64,000 nucleotides of DNA from contig NZ_CP038634.1 of assembly GCF_004768545.1 (NCBI RefSeq), forward strand, positions 1,550,001-1,614,000. The letters run 5' to 3'. Under the pieces are notes generated by a model. The model had not been told where the DNA came from, ran no database searches, and was given only the letters and a program-made list of their open reading frames with translations. Made by a program: the position numbers and the translations under genes. Below, piece by piece: positions 17,201 through 26,850 of the stretch (positions are counted from its first letter, which is position 1; every line of letters begins with the position of its first letter). This DNA is from Cupriavidus oxalaticus. GTDB taxonomy: Bacteria > Pseudomonadota > Gammaproteobacteria > Burkholderiales > Burkholderiaceae.

Positions 17201-17863
17201 GTGATCAACAAGCTATACGACACGGTGGAAGCGGCGGTGGCCGGCATCCACGACGGCGCCACCATCCTCATTGGTGGCTTTGGCCTCGCAGGCATGCCCG
17301 CGGAACTGATCGACGCGCTGATCGAGCAAGGCGCGCGCGACCTGACCATCGTCAACAACAACGCCGGCAACGGCGACACCGGCCTGGCCGCGCTGCTGAA
17401 GGCCAGGCGCGTGCGCAAGATCATTTGCTCGTTCCCGCGCCAGACGGACTCGTACGTGTTCGACTCGCTCTACCACGCCGGCGAGATCGAGCTGGAACTG
17501 GTGCCGCAGGGCAACCTGGCCGAGCGCATCCGCGCTGCTGGCGCCGGCATCGGCGGCTTCTTTACCCGCACCGCCTACGGCACGCCGCTGGCAGAGGGCA
17601 AGGAGACCCGCATCATCGATGGCCAGGGCTACGTGTTCGAATCGCCGATCCACGCCGACTTCGCGCTGATCAAGGCCGACACCGCCGACCGCTGGGGCAA
17701 CCTCACCTACCGCAAGACCGCGCGCAACTTTGGCCCGATCATGGCCATGGCCGCCAAGTGCGCCATCGTGCAGGTCAACAAGGTTGTCGAGCTGGGTGAG
17801 ATGAACCCCGAACACATCGTGACGCCGGGCCTCTTCGTCAAGCGCGTCGTCAAGGTCGCCTGA
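17201..17863 (+). CDS. pcaI: 3-oxoadipate CoA-transferase subunit A
   Basis: A 220-residue alpha subunit of the succinyl-CoA:3-oxoadipate CoA-transferase, the penultimate step of the beta-ketoadipate pathway. The family signatures IGGFGLAGMPAELIDALI and VNNNAGNGDTGLAALL are present, as are ELVPQGNLAERIRAAGAGIGGF and the ENP-loop region HADFALIKAD. The start is the GTG at 17201 (INKLYDTVEAAVAGIHDG), which fits known PcaI proteins; an upstream ATG at 17141 would add a non-conserved leader. It is 22 bases from pcaJ, and the two form an operon with pcaF. Confidence 0.92.
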   Translation: MINKLYDTVEAAVAGIHDGATILIGGFGLAGMPAELIDALIEQGARDLTIVNNNAGNGDTGLAALLKARRVRKIICSFPRQTDSYVFDSLYHAGEIELELVPQGNLAERIRAAGAGIGGFFTRTAYGTPLAEGKETRIIDGQGYVFESPIHADFALIKADTADRWGNLTYRKTARNFGPIMAMAAKCAIVQVNKVVELGEMNPEHIVTPGLFVKRVVKVA

Positions 17864-17885
17864 GCGCGGCAACAGGAGAAACAGC

Positions 17886-18524
17886 ATGCAACGCCTGACC
17901 CGCGACCAGATGGCCGCCCGCGTGGCCAAAGACATTCCGGAAGGTGCCGTGGTCAACCTCGGCATCGGCCTGCCGACGCTCGTCGGCAACCACCTGCCCG
18001 CAGACAAGGAAATCCTGCTGCATAGCGAGAACGGCCTGCTCGGCATGGGCCCCGCGCCCGCTGCCGGCGAGGAAGACGGCGACCTGATCAACGCCGGCAA
18101 GCAGCCGGTGACGATCAAGCCGGGCGGCTCGTACTTCCACCACGCCGATTCGTTCGCGATGATGCGCGGCGGCCACCTCGACTTCTGCGTGCTGGGCGCG
18201 TTCCAGGTGTCGGAAAAGGGCGACCTGGCCAACTGGCACACCGGCGCGCCCGGCGCCATCCCCGCCGTGGGCGGCGCGATGGACCTGGCGATCGGCGCCA
18301 AGCAGGTGTTCGTGATGATGGAACACCAGACCAAGCAGGGCGAAAGCAAGATCGTGCCGCAGTGCACTTATCCGCTGACCGGCATCGGTTGCGTGACGCG
18401 CATCTACACTGACCTTGCCACGCTCGACGTGACCCCCGACGGCCTGGTCGCGCGCGACCTGGTGGAAGGCCTGAGTTTTGAAGAACTGCAGCGCCTGACC
18501 GGCGTGCCCCTGAAGCAGGCCTGA
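17886..18524 (+). CDS. pcaJ: 3-oxoadipate CoA-transferase subunit B
   Basis: A 212-residue beta subunit carrying the catalytic glutamate in the LHSENGLLGMGP segment (the S-E-N-G motif typical of family I CoA-transferases) and the GGSYFHHADSFAMMRGGHLD block. It transfers CoA from succinyl-CoA to 3-oxoadipate with PcaI. The ribosome site AACAGGAGAAACAGC precedes the ATG. It sits between pcaI and pcaF in one apparent transcript. Confidence 0.93.
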   Translation: MQRLTRDQMAARVAKDIPEGAVVNLGIGLPTLVGNHLPADKEILLHSENGLLGMGPAPAAGEEDGDLINAGKQPVTIKPGGSYFHHADSFAMMRGGHLDFCVLGAFQVSEKGDLANWHTGAPGAIPAVGGAMDLAIGAKQVFVMMEHQTKQGESKIVPQCTYPLTGIGCVTRIYTDLATLDVTPDGLVARDLVEGLSFEELQRLTGVPLKQA

Positions 18525-18563
18525 GCGCCGCATCGATATCCATCACAAAGAGAGAGACACACC

Positions 18564-19766
18564 ATGACCGAAGCCTTTATCTGCGACGCCATCCGCACGC
18601 CCATCGGCCGCTACGGCGGCAGCCTGTCCGCGGTGCGCCCGGATGACCTCGGCGCGGTGCCGCTGAAGGCATTGATGGCCCGCAATCCCAATGTCGACTG
18701 GAAGGCCATCGATGACGTGATCTACGGCAACGCCAACCAGGCCGGCGAAGACAACCGCAACGTGGCGCGCATGTCGTCGCTGCTGGCGGGCCTGCCGCAG
18801 GACGTGCCGGGCGCCACCATCAACCGTCTGTGCGGCTCCGGCATGGACGCCACCGGCACCGCCGCGCGCGCCATCAAGGCGGGCGAAGCGCAGCTGATGA
18901 TCGCCGGCGGCGTGGAAAGCATGAGCCGCGCCCCGTTCGTGATGGGCAAGGCCACCAGCGCCTTCTCGCGCGATGCGCAGATCTTCGACACCACCATCGG
19001 CTGGCGCTTCATCAACCCGGCCATGCGCGCGGCCTACGGCGTGGACTCCATGCCCGAGACCGCCGAGAACGTCGCCACCGACTACAAGATCAGCCGCGAA
19101 GACCAGGACCTGATGGCGCTGCGCAGCCAGGAGAAGGCTTCGCGCGCGCAGGCCGACGGCACGCTGGCGCAGGAGATCACCGCGGTCACCATCGCCCAGA
19201 AGAAGGGCGACCCGATCGTGGTCGAACGCGACGAGCACCCGCGCGCCACCAGCATGGAAGCGCTGGCCAAGCTGCGCGGCGTGGTCCGCCCTGACGGCAC
19301 CGTCACCGCCGGCAACGCCTCGGGCGTGAACGACGGCGCCTGCGCGCTGCTGCTGGCGAGCGAAGCCGGCATCAAGCAACACGGCCTGACCCCGCGTGCG
19401 CGCATCGTCGGCATGGCCACCGCCGGCGTGGCGCCGCGCGTGATGGGCATCGGCCCGGCACCGGCGACGCAGAAGCTGCTCAAGCAACTGGGCATGACGC
19501 TGGACCAGATCGACGTGATCGAGCTGAACGAAGCGTTCGCCGCGCAGGGCCTGGCTGTGCTGCGCGAACTGGGCGTGGCCGACGACGACAAGCGCGTCAA
19601 CCCGAACGGCGGCGCGATCGCGCTGGGCCACCCGCTCGGCATGAGCGGCGCGCGCCTGGTGACCACCGCGATGTACCAGCTGCACCGCACCGGCGGCCGC
19701 TTCGCGCTGTGCACGATGTGCATCGGCGTGGGCCAGGGTATTGCGATGGTGATCGAGCGCGTTTAA
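18564..19766 (+). CDS. pcaF: Beta-ketoadipyl-CoA thiolase
   Basis: A 400-residue thiolase that splits 3-oxoadipyl-CoA into succinyl-CoA and acetyl-CoA. Catalytic residues are visible: the nucleophilic Cys in NRLCGSGMDA, the His of GGAIALGHPLGMSGAR and the second Cys in LCTMCIGVGQG. The NEAFAAQGLAVLRELG and VYGNANQAGEDNRNVARM segments match the PcaF/PaaJ branch rather than acetoacetyl-CoA thiolases. An AAAGAGAGA-type ribosome site is upstream. It is the third gene of the pcaIJF operon. Confidence 0.93.
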   Translation: MTEAFICDAIRTPIGRYGGSLSAVRPDDLGAVPLKALMARNPNVDWKAIDDVIYGNANQAGEDNRNVARMSSLLAGLPQDVPGATINRLCGSGMDATGTAARAIKAGEAQLMIAGGVESMSRAPFVMGKATSAFSRDAQIFDTTIGWRFINPAMRAAYGVDSMPETAENVATDYKISREDQDLMALRSQEKASRAQADGTLAQEITAVTIAQKKGDPIVVERDEHPRATSMEALAKLRGVVRPDGTVTAGNASGVNDGACALLLASEAGIKQHGLTPRARIVGMATAGVAPRVMGIGPAPATQKLLKQLGMTLDQIDVIELNEAFAAQGLAVLRELGVADDDKRVNPNGGAIALGHPLGMSGARLVTTAMYQLHRTGGRFALCTMCIGVGQGIAMVIERV

Positions 19767-19794
19767 TCGTTGTCGTCGCATTGCTGAGTGTTGG

Positions 19795-19823
19795 CTCCCC
19801 TCTCCCGCTTGCGGGAGGGGGAG
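19795..19823. repeat. GC-rich palindrome of the CTCTCCC/GGGAGAGG type
   Basis: An imperfect hairpin with core TCTCCCGC-TT-GCGGGAGG lies between pcaF and the SDR gene. It shares its CTCTCCC/GGGAG core with the longer palindrome at 33244-33294, so both look like members of one dispersed intergenic repeat family. It may also attenuate transcription after pcaF, though no T-run follows. Confidence 0.6.
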
Positions 19824-19856
19824 CAAGACCGCGGTAGTCCTGAAAGTGAGTCAAAG

Positions 19857-20588
19857 ATGTCCCTCCCCGTAGCCACCCTCGTCACCGGCGGCAGTTCCGG
19901 CATCGGCCGCGCCATCTGCGAAATGCTGCTGGCCGATGGCGTGACCCAGGTGGTCAATGTCGACTACGCCGCGCCGGCCTGGTCGCATCCCAACATGACC
20001 TTTTTCCAGGCCGACCTGACCGACGCCGACGCGACCCGCGCCGTGGCCGAGCAGGTCACGTCGCGCTTTGCCGTCACGCGCCTGGTGAACAATGCCGGCG
20101 CCACCCGTCCCGGCACCGCCGACAGCGCCACCGTTGCCGACCTGGACTACGTGACCGGCCTGCACCTGCAAGCGCCGCTGCTGCTGCTGCAAGCCTGCCT
20201 GCCCGCGATGCGCGCCGCAGGCTTCGGCCGCATCGTCAACATGGCCTCGCGCGCCGCGCTGGGAAAGCCCGAGCGCGTGGTGTACTCGGCCACCAAGGCC
20301 GGCCTGATCGGCATGACCCGCACGCTCGCGATGGAACTTGGCGGCGACGGCATCACCGTCAACGCGGTGGCCCCGGGCCCGATCGCCACCGAGCTGTTCC
20401 GCAAGAGCAACCCGGAAGGCGCCGAGCAGACCAAACGCATCCTTGCCAGCATCACCGTCAAGCGCATGGGCACCCCGGAAGACGTCGCGCGCGCCGCGCT
20501 GTTCTTCCTGTCGCCGGACAACGGTTTCGTCACCGGCCAGGTGATGTACGTGTGCGGCGGCACCACGCTGGGCGTTGCGCCGGTATAA
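19857..20588 (+). CDS. SDR-family oxidoreductase
   Basis: A 243-residue short-chain dehydrogenase/reductase. The NAD(P) motif TGGSSGIGRA is at the N-terminus, VNNAGA follows, and the catalytic set is Ser in NMASRAAL with YSATK (Y-x-x-x-K). The C-terminal GFVTGQVMYVCGGTTLG is typical of the FabG-like branch. The ATG at 19857 is close to the palindrome; the frame is open slightly upstream. It lies between pcaF and a Bug receptor, so it may act on an aromatic or dicarboxylic substrate imported by the neighbour; this is inference. Confidence 0.88.
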   Translation: MSLPVATLVTGGSSGIGRAICEMLLADGVTQVVNVDYAAPAWSHPNMTFFQADLTDADATRAVAEQVTSRFAVTRLVNNAGATRPGTADSATVADLDYVTGLHLQAPLLLLQACLPAMRAAGFGRIVNMASRAALGKPERVVYSATKAGLIGMTRTLAMELGGDGITVNAVAPGPIATELFRKSNPEGAEQTKRILASITVKRMGTPEDVARAALFFLSPDNGFVTGQVMYVCGGTTLGVAPV

Positions 20589-20784
20589 GCGCGCCCCGGC
20601 ACTCAAAGATTCGACAAGAAGAGACGTTAACCAAACGTCACGCATGGCGGCCCGGAGCCGGGCCGTCAACCGGGATGCGCGCGAGTGCGCGGCATCCGTT
20701 CGGGAACGGCAATCACGCCATTTCAGCACAACGTCCTGCACGGGCCCCAATCTCCGTTGGGACAGCTTTACCGGAGTAATACCG

Positions 20785-21792
20785 ATGAGACACGATTCCC
20801 AGACCTCCACCACGCGCCGCCGCCTGCTCGCCGCCGGCGTGGCGCTGGCCACCACCTTTGCCGGCTTCGCTGGCGCCGCGCACGCACAAGGCGGCTACCC
20901 GACCAAGCCGATCACGCTGATCGTGCCGTTCTCGGCCGGCGGCACCACCGACATCCTGGCCCGCATCGTCGGCCTGCAACTGGGCAAGGCGCTCGGCCAG
21001 CCGGTGGTGATCGACAACCGTCCGGGCGCGGGCGGCAACATCGGCGCTTCGCTGGCGGCCAAGGCGCCGGGCGACGGCTACACGCTGTTCATGGGCACCA
21101 TCGGCACGCACGCGATCAACCAGTCGCTGTATTCCAAGCTGCCGTATGACCCGGTCAAGGACTTCGCGCCGATCACGCGCGTGGCGATGGTGCCGAACCT
21201 GGTGGTGGTGAACCCCAAGGTGCCGGTCAACAACGTCAAGGAACTGATCGCCTACGTGAAGGCCAATCCGGACAAGCTGTCGTATGGCTCGTCGGGCAGC
21301 GGCTCGTCGATGCACCTGTCGGGTGAGCTGTTCAACTCGATGACCGGCCTGCATATCCAGCACATTCCGTACAAGGGCAGCGCGCCGGCGGTGAATGACC
21401 TGCTGGGCAACCAGATCGGCCTGATGTTCGACAACATGCCGTCGTCGTATCCGCATGTGAAGGCGGGCAAGCTGCGTGCGATCGCCGTGACTTCGGCCAA
21501 GCGCTCGCCGGCGCTGCCGAACGTGCCGACCGTGGCCGAGTCGGGCGTGCCGGGCTATGAGGCGACTTCGTGGTTCGCGCTGTACGCCACGGGCGGCACG
21601 CCGCAGCCGATCGTCGATCGCCTGAACGCGGAAGTGGTCAAGATCCTGGCCATGCCGGAAGTGAAGAAGCAGATGGCCGACCAGGGCGCTGAACCCAATC
21701 CGGAAAAGCCGGCGCAGCTGGCCGCGTTCATGAAGTCGGAAACCGCCAAGTGGGCGAAGGTTGTGAAGGCTTCGGGTGCTACGGTAGACTGA
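20785..21792 (+). CDS. Bug-type (tripartite tricarboxylate) periplasmic solute receptor
   Basis: A 335-residue periplasmic receptor. It has a twin-arginine-like start (TTRRRLLAAGVALATTF), cleavage probably after AHA, then the Bug fold: YPTKPITLIVPFSAGGTTDILARIV, DNRPGAGGNIGASLAA, the ligand loop with GSSGSGSSMHLSGELF and the IPYKGSAPAVNDLLGN helix. Bug proteins bind carboxylates such as citrate, dicarboxylates or aromatic acids; no TctAB membrane partners are adjacent. A GGAGT ribosome site precedes ATG 20785. A strong terminator follows at 21853. The ligand is probably an acid feeding the pca genes, by position only. Confidence 0.9.
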   Translation: MRHDSQTSTTRRRLLAAGVALATTFAGFAGAAHAQGGYPTKPITLIVPFSAGGTTDILARIVGLQLGKALGQPVVIDNRPGAGGNIGASLAAKAPGDGYTLFMGTIGTHAINQSLYSKLPYDPVKDFAPITRVAMVPNLVVVNPKVPVNNVKELIAYVKANPDKLSYGSSGSGSSMHLSGELFNSMTGLHIQHIPYKGSAPAVNDLLGNQIGLMFDNMPSSYPHVKAGKLRAIAVTSAKRSPALPNVPTVAESGVPGYEATSWFALYATGGTPQPIVDRLNAEVVKILAMPEVKKQMADQGAEPNPEKPAQLAAFMKSETAKWAKVVKASGATVD

Positions 21793-21852
21793 GCCTGAAG
21801 CTTTCTTAGCCTGGAAAATCGCCGGTCCCGTCGGGCTGGTCAGATGGTTGAT

Positions 21853-21888
21853 AACCCCACATTCTTCGGAATGTGGGGTTTTGCTTTT
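21853..21888 (+). terminator. Rho-independent terminator with UUCG tetraloop
   Basis: A perfect 12-base-pair stem (AACCCCACATTC with GAATGTGGGGTT) closes the stable UUCG loop, followed by TTGCTTTTT. It lies 60 bases after the Bug stop codon and before the convergent tcuB stop. Confidence 0.9.
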
Positions 21889-21923
21889 TGGTGGCCAGGG
21901 TCAGACGCCCGACCTTACAAGCC

Positions 21924-23123
21924 TCAATCGCTTCCCAGCTGCGGCCCGCCCCCATGCCGCTTCTCGATCGCGGACTTGAGCAGCGCCGCGCTACGATAGA
22001 TCCCGTGCGCAAACTTCCCATACGGCAGGGTCGCAAACAACGCCATCACCACGCCAAGATGCACCGCCAGTAGCAACGGCATCGCCAACGTGTCACGCAA
22101 CGCCAGCAACCCGAGCCCGGTAGCACTGGTCAGCAACAACAGCGCGATGAAACCCCGATCCATCGGGCGTTGGCGCACATCCCCCTGCATCGGATGCCGC
22201 CGGAGATTCAGCCATAGCAAGCCAGCAGGCCCGATCAACAGCCCCAGCCCGCCAGCGATACCCAGCAGCACCGGCAGGCTGGCAACCGGATACGGCGCAT
22301 GCCAGCCCAGCAGATAGTGGTAGCCGGTAGCTACCGCCGTCGAGGCAAGGCACAGCATGAAGCCATAGAACGTGAAATGGTGGAAGCGCCGCCGTGCCAG
22401 CGTAAAGCGATCACTCGCCTCATTGCATCCATCGCCATGACCTCCGTCCAGGTAGGTCAGCGCCAGCACGTTCTTCGCCGCCTCGGCCACCGCAGGCGCT
22501 GACGCCGTCCCGGCCGACACATCGCGCCAGAAGCGCCGCACGCCAACCCCGAGCGCAAGCACCGAGAACCCAAACACCGCGCCAAACATCGCCGCCAGCG
22601 TGTTGTGCGGGAACACCGCGTAGAAGTTGCCGCCGGCATGCCGCTGCCACAGGGCACCGCCCGTCGTCACCGCCAGCACCAGGAACAATGCCAGCCCGAT
22701 CGCCAGCGCCACCGCTACCGTCAGGCCGTTGCGCTGGTACAGCTTGCCCAGCGGCGCGGGCCACGCATATTCGCTGTACGTCTCCAGCCGCACCCTGGCC
22801 ATCGCCTGCGGAACGTTGACGCCAAAGTCATGCGGCGGCGCATACTGGCAAGCGTGGTAGCACGCCCCGCAGTTGTGGCACAGGTTCGCCAGGTAGTTGA
22901 CATCGGCCTTGCCGAACTCAAGCCGCCGCGTCATCGCCGGGAACACCGCGCAGAACCCTTCGCAATAGCGGCAGGCATTGCAGATCTGCATCTGCCGCGC
23001 GACTTCGGCTTCGTTGTCGGTCAGCGGCAGCACCCGGATCACGCGTGCGTTGCCATGCCTGGCGACAGCGTCTGCGCCTGCCAGATCGGCGGCCTCTCGC
23101 GCCAGGGCTTCAAGCTTCTGCAT
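21924..23123 (-). CDS. tcuB: TcuB: iron-sulfur, membrane electron carrier for tricarballylate oxidation
   Basis: A 399-residue membrane protein. The N-terminal cytoplasmic part has two cysteine clusters, [11 protein letters not shown] and [24 protein letters not shown], for Fe-S centres. About six hydrophobic segments follow, the first being [20 protein letters not shown], with histidines that could bind haem. Salmonella TcuB reoxidises the FAD of TcuA and passes electrons to the quinone pool. The start ATG at 23123 ([11 protein letters not shown]) overlaps the end of tcuA by 14 bases, so the two are translationally coupled. Confidence 0.9.
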   Translation of the reverse strand: MQKLEALAREAADLAGADAVARHGNARVIRVLPLTDNEAEVARQMQICNACRYCEGFCAVFPAMTRRLEFGKADVNYLANLCHNCGACYHACQYAPPHDFGVNVPQAMARVRLETYSEYAWPAPLGKLYQRNGLTVAVALAIGLALFLVLAVTTGGALWQRHAGGNFYAVFPHNTLAAMFGAVFGFSVLALGVGVRRFWRDVSAGTASAPAVAEAAKNVLALTYLDGGHGDGCNEASDRFTLARRRFHHFTFYGFMLCLASTAVATGYHYLLGWHAPYPVASLPVLLGIAGGLGLLIGPAGLLWLNLRRHPMQGDVRQRPMDRGFIALLLLTSATGLGLLALRDTLAMPLLLAVHLGVVMALFATLPYGKFAHGIYRSAALLKSAIEKRHGGGPQLGSD

Positions 23124-24531
23124 GGCTCGCTCCCGAGTTGATCCCAGCTGCCCGCGCGGCTTGCGTGCCGGCAATGCGCCCGAAGGCGGTGCCGATCGAC
23201 ATGCCGACTCCGGCCGTATATCCCTTGCCCAGCACGTTGCCCGCCATCATTTCTCCTGCCACAAATAGATTTCCGCTCGGCCTGCCGCCGAAATGCACCT
23301 GGGCCCGGTCGTTCACCTTTAGCCCCAGGTAAGTGAAGGTAATGCCCGGCCGCAGCGCATAGCCGTAGAACGGCGCCTGGTCCAGCGGTCGTGCCCAGTG
23401 CGTCTTGGCCGGTGCCAGGCCCTCGGTATGGCAATCGTCCAGCGCGGTATGGTCGAACGTGCCGACGCGGCACGCGGTGTTGTAGTCCTGCACGGTGCGC
23501 ACGAACTGCGCCTCCGGCAGCCCGAGCTTGCGCGCGAGTTCGGGCAGCGTGTCGGCCTTCTCGCCGGGAAATACCGGCGGCATGAAGCGGCCGACGGCCT
23601 TGCTGTCGATGATCGAATAGCCGATCTGCCCCGGCTGCTGCGCCACGAGCCGGCCCCAGATCGCATAGCGCTTGGGCCAGAAGTCCTCGCCTTCGTCATA
23701 GAAGCGCTCGGCGTCGCGGTTGACGACGATGCCCAGCGACACGCAGTCGATGCGCGTGCAGATGCCGCCGTCATAGAGCGGCGCGCGCGCATCGATGGCG
23801 ACGCAGTGCGATTGCGACGGATCGCCGATGGCATCGGCACCGGCTTCGATCATGTGCCGCAGCAGCACGCCCTGGTTGAAGCGCGTGCCGCGGATCAGGA
23901 AGTTGTCGGCGGGCCATTCGCCGCGTTCGTTCCGGCCCCAGGCCTCGCGCAGCCATTCGCGGTTGGACTCGAAGCCGCCGGCGGCCAGCACGCAGGACCG
24001 CGCGGTGAAGCGCTGGCCACCGCTGCGCGCGGCGACGAAGCGGTCGCCATCCATCTCGATCGCGTCGACCGGCGTTTCATAGCGGATCTGCACGCCCATC
24101 GCCTCGGCGCTGCGGTAATACGCATTGACCAGCGCCTTGCCGCCACCCATGAAGAAGGCGTTAGTGCGCGCCACATGCAGCGCGCCCGACAGCGGCGGCT
24201 GGAAGCGCACGCCATGCTTGCGCATCCACGGCCGGCAGGTGGACGAGGCGCGGATCACCAGCCGCGCCAGGTGCTCGTCGGTGATGCCGCCGGTGACCTT
24301 GAGCAGGTCCTGCCAGTACTCTTCCTCGGGATAGGCATCGACCAGCACGTCTTGCGGCGCGTCGTGCATGCAGCGCAGGTTGCGGGTGTGCTGGGAATTG
24401 CCGCCACGCCAGGCGCGCGGCGCGGATTCGAGCAGCAGCACCGAGGCCCCGGCTTCGCGCGCCATCAGCGCCGCGCACAGGGCCGCGTTGCCGCCGCCAA
24501 TAATCAATACGTCCACCAATACGTCGACCAT
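23110..24531 (-). CDS. tcuA: TcuA: FAD-dependent tricarballylate dehydrogenase
   Basis: A 473-residue flavoprotein of the fumarate reductase/succinate dehydrogenase family. The dinucleotide motif [22 protein letters not shown] is at the N-terminus and the C-terminus has the FAD-family stretch [34 protein letters not shown]. It oxidises tricarballylate to cis-aconitate, which enters the citric acid cycle. The start is ATG 24531, set by AAGGAGA upstream; an upstream in-frame start would add 18 residues. It precedes tcuB in one operon and is next to the LysR gene in the order known for tcuRABC. The fourth gene, the TcuC permease, is missing. Confidence 0.9.
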   Translation of the reverse strand: MVDVLVDVLIIGGGNAALCAALMAREAGASVLLLESAPRAWRGGNSQHTRNLRCMHDAPQDVLVDAYPEEEYWQDLLKVTGGITDEHLARLVIRASSTCRPWMRKHGVRFQPPLSGALHVARTNAFFMGGGKALVNAYYRSAEAMGVQIRYETPVDAIEMDGDRFVAARSGGQRFTARSCVLAAGGFESNREWLREAWGRNERGEWPADNFLIRGTRFNQGVLLRHMIEAGADAIGDPSQSHCVAIDARAPLYDGGICTRIDCVSLGIVVNRDAERFYDEGEDFWPKRYAIWGRLVAQQPGQIGYSIIDSKAVGRFMPPVFPGEKADTLPELARKLGLPEAQFVRTVQDYNTACRVGTFDHTALDDCHTEGLAPAKTHWARPLDQAPFYGYALRPGITFTYLGLKVNDRAQVHFGGRPSGNLFVAGEMMAGNVLGKGYTAGVGMSIGTAFGRIAGTQAARAAGINSGASHAEA

Positions 24532-24647
24532 CGGGATTGTCTCCTTGCTGGCGCCATCTTGGCCGGCAAGGCGCACAGCCGCCATCAGGGCCGCGGCAAG
24601 GGGGCTTCAGCTTTCGTGAAGCCCTGGCGGGGACAATCCCGAAGGCG

Positions 24648-25574
24648 TCAGCGAGGGCGCAGCGTGGCCCCCGGCCAGCGCCCTTCGCGCACCAGCGTGG
24701 CGGCCACGTCGGCCAGCACCACGCGCGCGGCCAGCCCCGCCGGGGATAGCTCATCGTCCGACAGGCTCACCAGCAGGTTGGGGCGGGTCGCGCCGGTGTC
24801 GGTGAGCAGCACGCTACGGTAGGGCATGCCCTGGCTGCGCGCCAGCGCCGCGCCGGGCTGGATGGTGGCGCCCAGGCCACCCTGCACGGCATCCATCAGG
24901 ATCGCCAGGCCATCGATCTCGGCCACCACCTGCGGCTCGCGCTTTGCCTGCCGGAAGCAGGCGGCGACCAGTGCGCGCAAGCCGTGCGAGCCGCTGGGCA
25001 GGATCAGCGGCAGCTTGTCCAGCGCCGCCACCGAGGTGCTTTCTCCGCGCGGCATCCCGGCCAGCCCTTCGGCGCCGATCACGAACAGGCGCTCGTCGAG
25101 CAGCGGCAGCACGCTCCAGCGCTGCGCCGGCTCCTCGCTGAACAGCACCGCCAGGTCGATCTGGCGCGCGCTCAGCATGGCGCCGAGATAGCCAGACAGG
25201 CTCTCCACCATGCGCAGCCGCACGTCGGGGTAGCGCTCGCGCATGGCCTGCATGAAAGGCAGCGCCAGTACTCCCGCCGTGCTGGGCGGCAGCCCCACGC
25301 TGACATGGCCGGACAAGCGCGCCTGCCGGGCCGCGAGCGCAGCGTCGTCGATATGGCGCAGCGCCAGCTGGGCCTGGCGCCAGAAGGCCAGGCCGGCATC
25401 GGTGGCGACCACGCCGGTCGAGGTGCGCTGCAGCAGCCGCGTCGACAGTTCGCTTTCCAGCCGGCTGATCTGCTGGCTCAGCGCGGAGGTGACCACGCCA
25501 AGCTCCCGCGCCGCCTTGCCCATGCTGCCATGCTCGATCACGCTGACGAAGTAGCGCAATTGCCTCAGTTCCAT
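24648..25574 (-). CDS. tcuR: LysR-family regulator, TcuR-like
   Basis: A 308-residue LysR protein starting MELRQLRYFVSVIEHGSM, with the recognition helix TSALSQQISRLESELSTRLL. The effector domain begins near residue 90 (GHVSVGLPPSTAGVLALPFM). It lies immediately upstream of tcuA on the same strand, as TcuR does in Salmonella and Burkholderiales, where it activates the tcu genes with tricarballylate. It is also divergent from the Bug gene at 25761, so the 186-base gap probably holds sites for both. The start is ATG 25574; the ORF could begin 21 bases earlier. Confidence 0.85.
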   Translation of the reverse strand: MELRQLRYFVSVIEHGSMGKAARELGVVTSALSQQISRLESELSTRLLQRTSTGVVATDAGLAFWRQAQLALRHIDDAALAARQARLSGHVSVGLPPSTAGVLALPFMQAMRERYPDVRLRMVESLSGYLGAMLSARQIDLAVLFSEEPAQRWSVLPLLDERLFVIGAEGLAGMPRGESTSVAALDKLPLILPSGSHGLRALVAACFRQAKREPQVVAEIDGLAILMDAVQGGLGATIQPGAALARSQGMPYRSVLLTDTGATRPNLLVSLSDDELSPAGLAARVVLADVAATLVREGRWPGATLRPR

Positions 25575-25760
25575 GTCGCATCCCCGCTGCCGCAAATTGG
25601 CGGCATGGTAGCGGAAAACCCGTCGCGGTTCACGAATCCTGAAGACCCCTTAACGCCCGCCCGATGGCGCGCGCCATGGCGGCTGCGTAGAGTCGCACCA
25701 CCAGAAGCGGGCGCCCGCCCGCCGTCCCATAACAACATGACTTCCCGCAAAGGAGACTGC

Positions 25761-26759
25761 ATGCCTTCCGTTTCGCGCATCCGCCGCGGCGTGCTTGCGG
25801 CGCTGGCCGCCGGCGCCGTGCTGGGCAATCCCGCCGCCATCACTTCCGCATTCGCTGCCGACAGCTGGCCGACCAAGCCGATCACGCTGGTGGTGCCCTT
25901 CGCCAGCGGCGGCACCACCGACATCCTCGCGCGCACCGTCGGCCAGAAGCTGGGCGAGGCGCTGCAGCAGCCCGTTGTGATCGACAACCGCCCCGGCGCC
26001 GGCGGCACCATTGGCGCGGCCAATGTCGCGCGCGCGCAGCCCGACGGCTATACCTTCCTGCTCGCCACCGTGGCGCACACCATGGCGCCGGCCATCTACA
26101 AGAGCCTGCCGTACGAGTTCACGCGCGACCTCGATCCCGTGGGGCTGGTGGCGCTGACGCCCAACGTGCTGGTGGTCAATCCCGCCATCCCGGCGCGGTC
26201 GGTGCCGGAGCTGATCGCCTACATCAAGGCGCACCCCGGCAAGGTCAACTACGGCTCGGCCGGCATCGGCAGCACCGAGCACATGTCCGGCGAGCTGTTC
26301 CGCTCGCTCACCGGGACCGATATCGCGCACGTGCCGTACAAGGGCGGCGCGCCGATGATGACTGACCTGATCGCCGGCCAGATCCAGATGGCGATCGAGA
26401 CCAGCCCGTCGGCCTCGCAGCACGTGCGCAGCGGCAAGGTCAAGGCGCTGGCCGTCACCACCGCGAAGCGCTCAGGCGCCTATCCGGGCGTGCCGACGCT
26501 GGCCGAGAGCGGCGTGAAAGGCTATGAAGTCACCACGTGGTTCGCGCTGATGGCGCCGCGCGGTACGCCGGCGGCGATCGGGCAGCGGGTGTCGGCGGAA
26601 CTGGGCAAGCTGCTGAAGGCGCCGGATGTGCAGAAGCGCTTCGAAGAGCAGGGCGTGACCGCCGGCGACATGACGCCGGCGCAGCTCGCGGCGTTTATCC
26701 GCGTCGAGACCGACAAGTGGGTCAAGGTCGCACGCGAGTCGGGGGCGAAGGCGGACTAA
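25761..26759 (+). CDS. Bug-type periplasmic receptor divergent from tcuR
   Basis: A 332-residue periplasmic receptor with a signal peptide (RIRRGVLAALAAGAVLGN, cleavage near FAADSW) and the standard Bug motifs WPTKPITLVVPFASGGTTD, DNRPGAGGTIGAANVA, GSAGIGSTEHMSGELF and VPYKGGAPMMTDLIAG. AAGGAGA precedes the ATG at 25761. Because it is divergent from the tcu operon, tricarballylate or citrate is the natural candidate ligand. No TctA/TctB membrane genes are nearby, so the receptor must share a transporter encoded elsewhere or act as a sensor. Confidence 0.9.
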   Translation: MPSVSRIRRGVLAALAAGAVLGNPAAITSAFAADSWPTKPITLVVPFASGGTTDILARTVGQKLGEALQQPVVIDNRPGAGGTIGAANVARAQPDGYTFLLATVAHTMAPAIYKSLPYEFTRDLDPVGLVALTPNVLVVNPAIPARSVPELIAYIKAHPGKVNYGSAGIGSTEHMSGELFRSLTGTDIAHVPYKGGAPMMTDLIAGQIQMAIETSPSASQHVRSGKVKALAVTTAKRSGAYPGVPTLAESGVKGYEVTTWFALMAPRGTPAAIGQRVSAELGKLLKAPDVQKRFEEQGVTAGDMTPAQLAAFIRVETDKWVKVARESGAKAD

Positions 26760-26850
26760 GCCAGGGCCACGCGCATCGACGCGGGACCTGAACACCCGCT
26801 GCCTGCCGCAGTCCAATGGTATGACGCCAGCCTGGACCCGGAGGCAAGCC

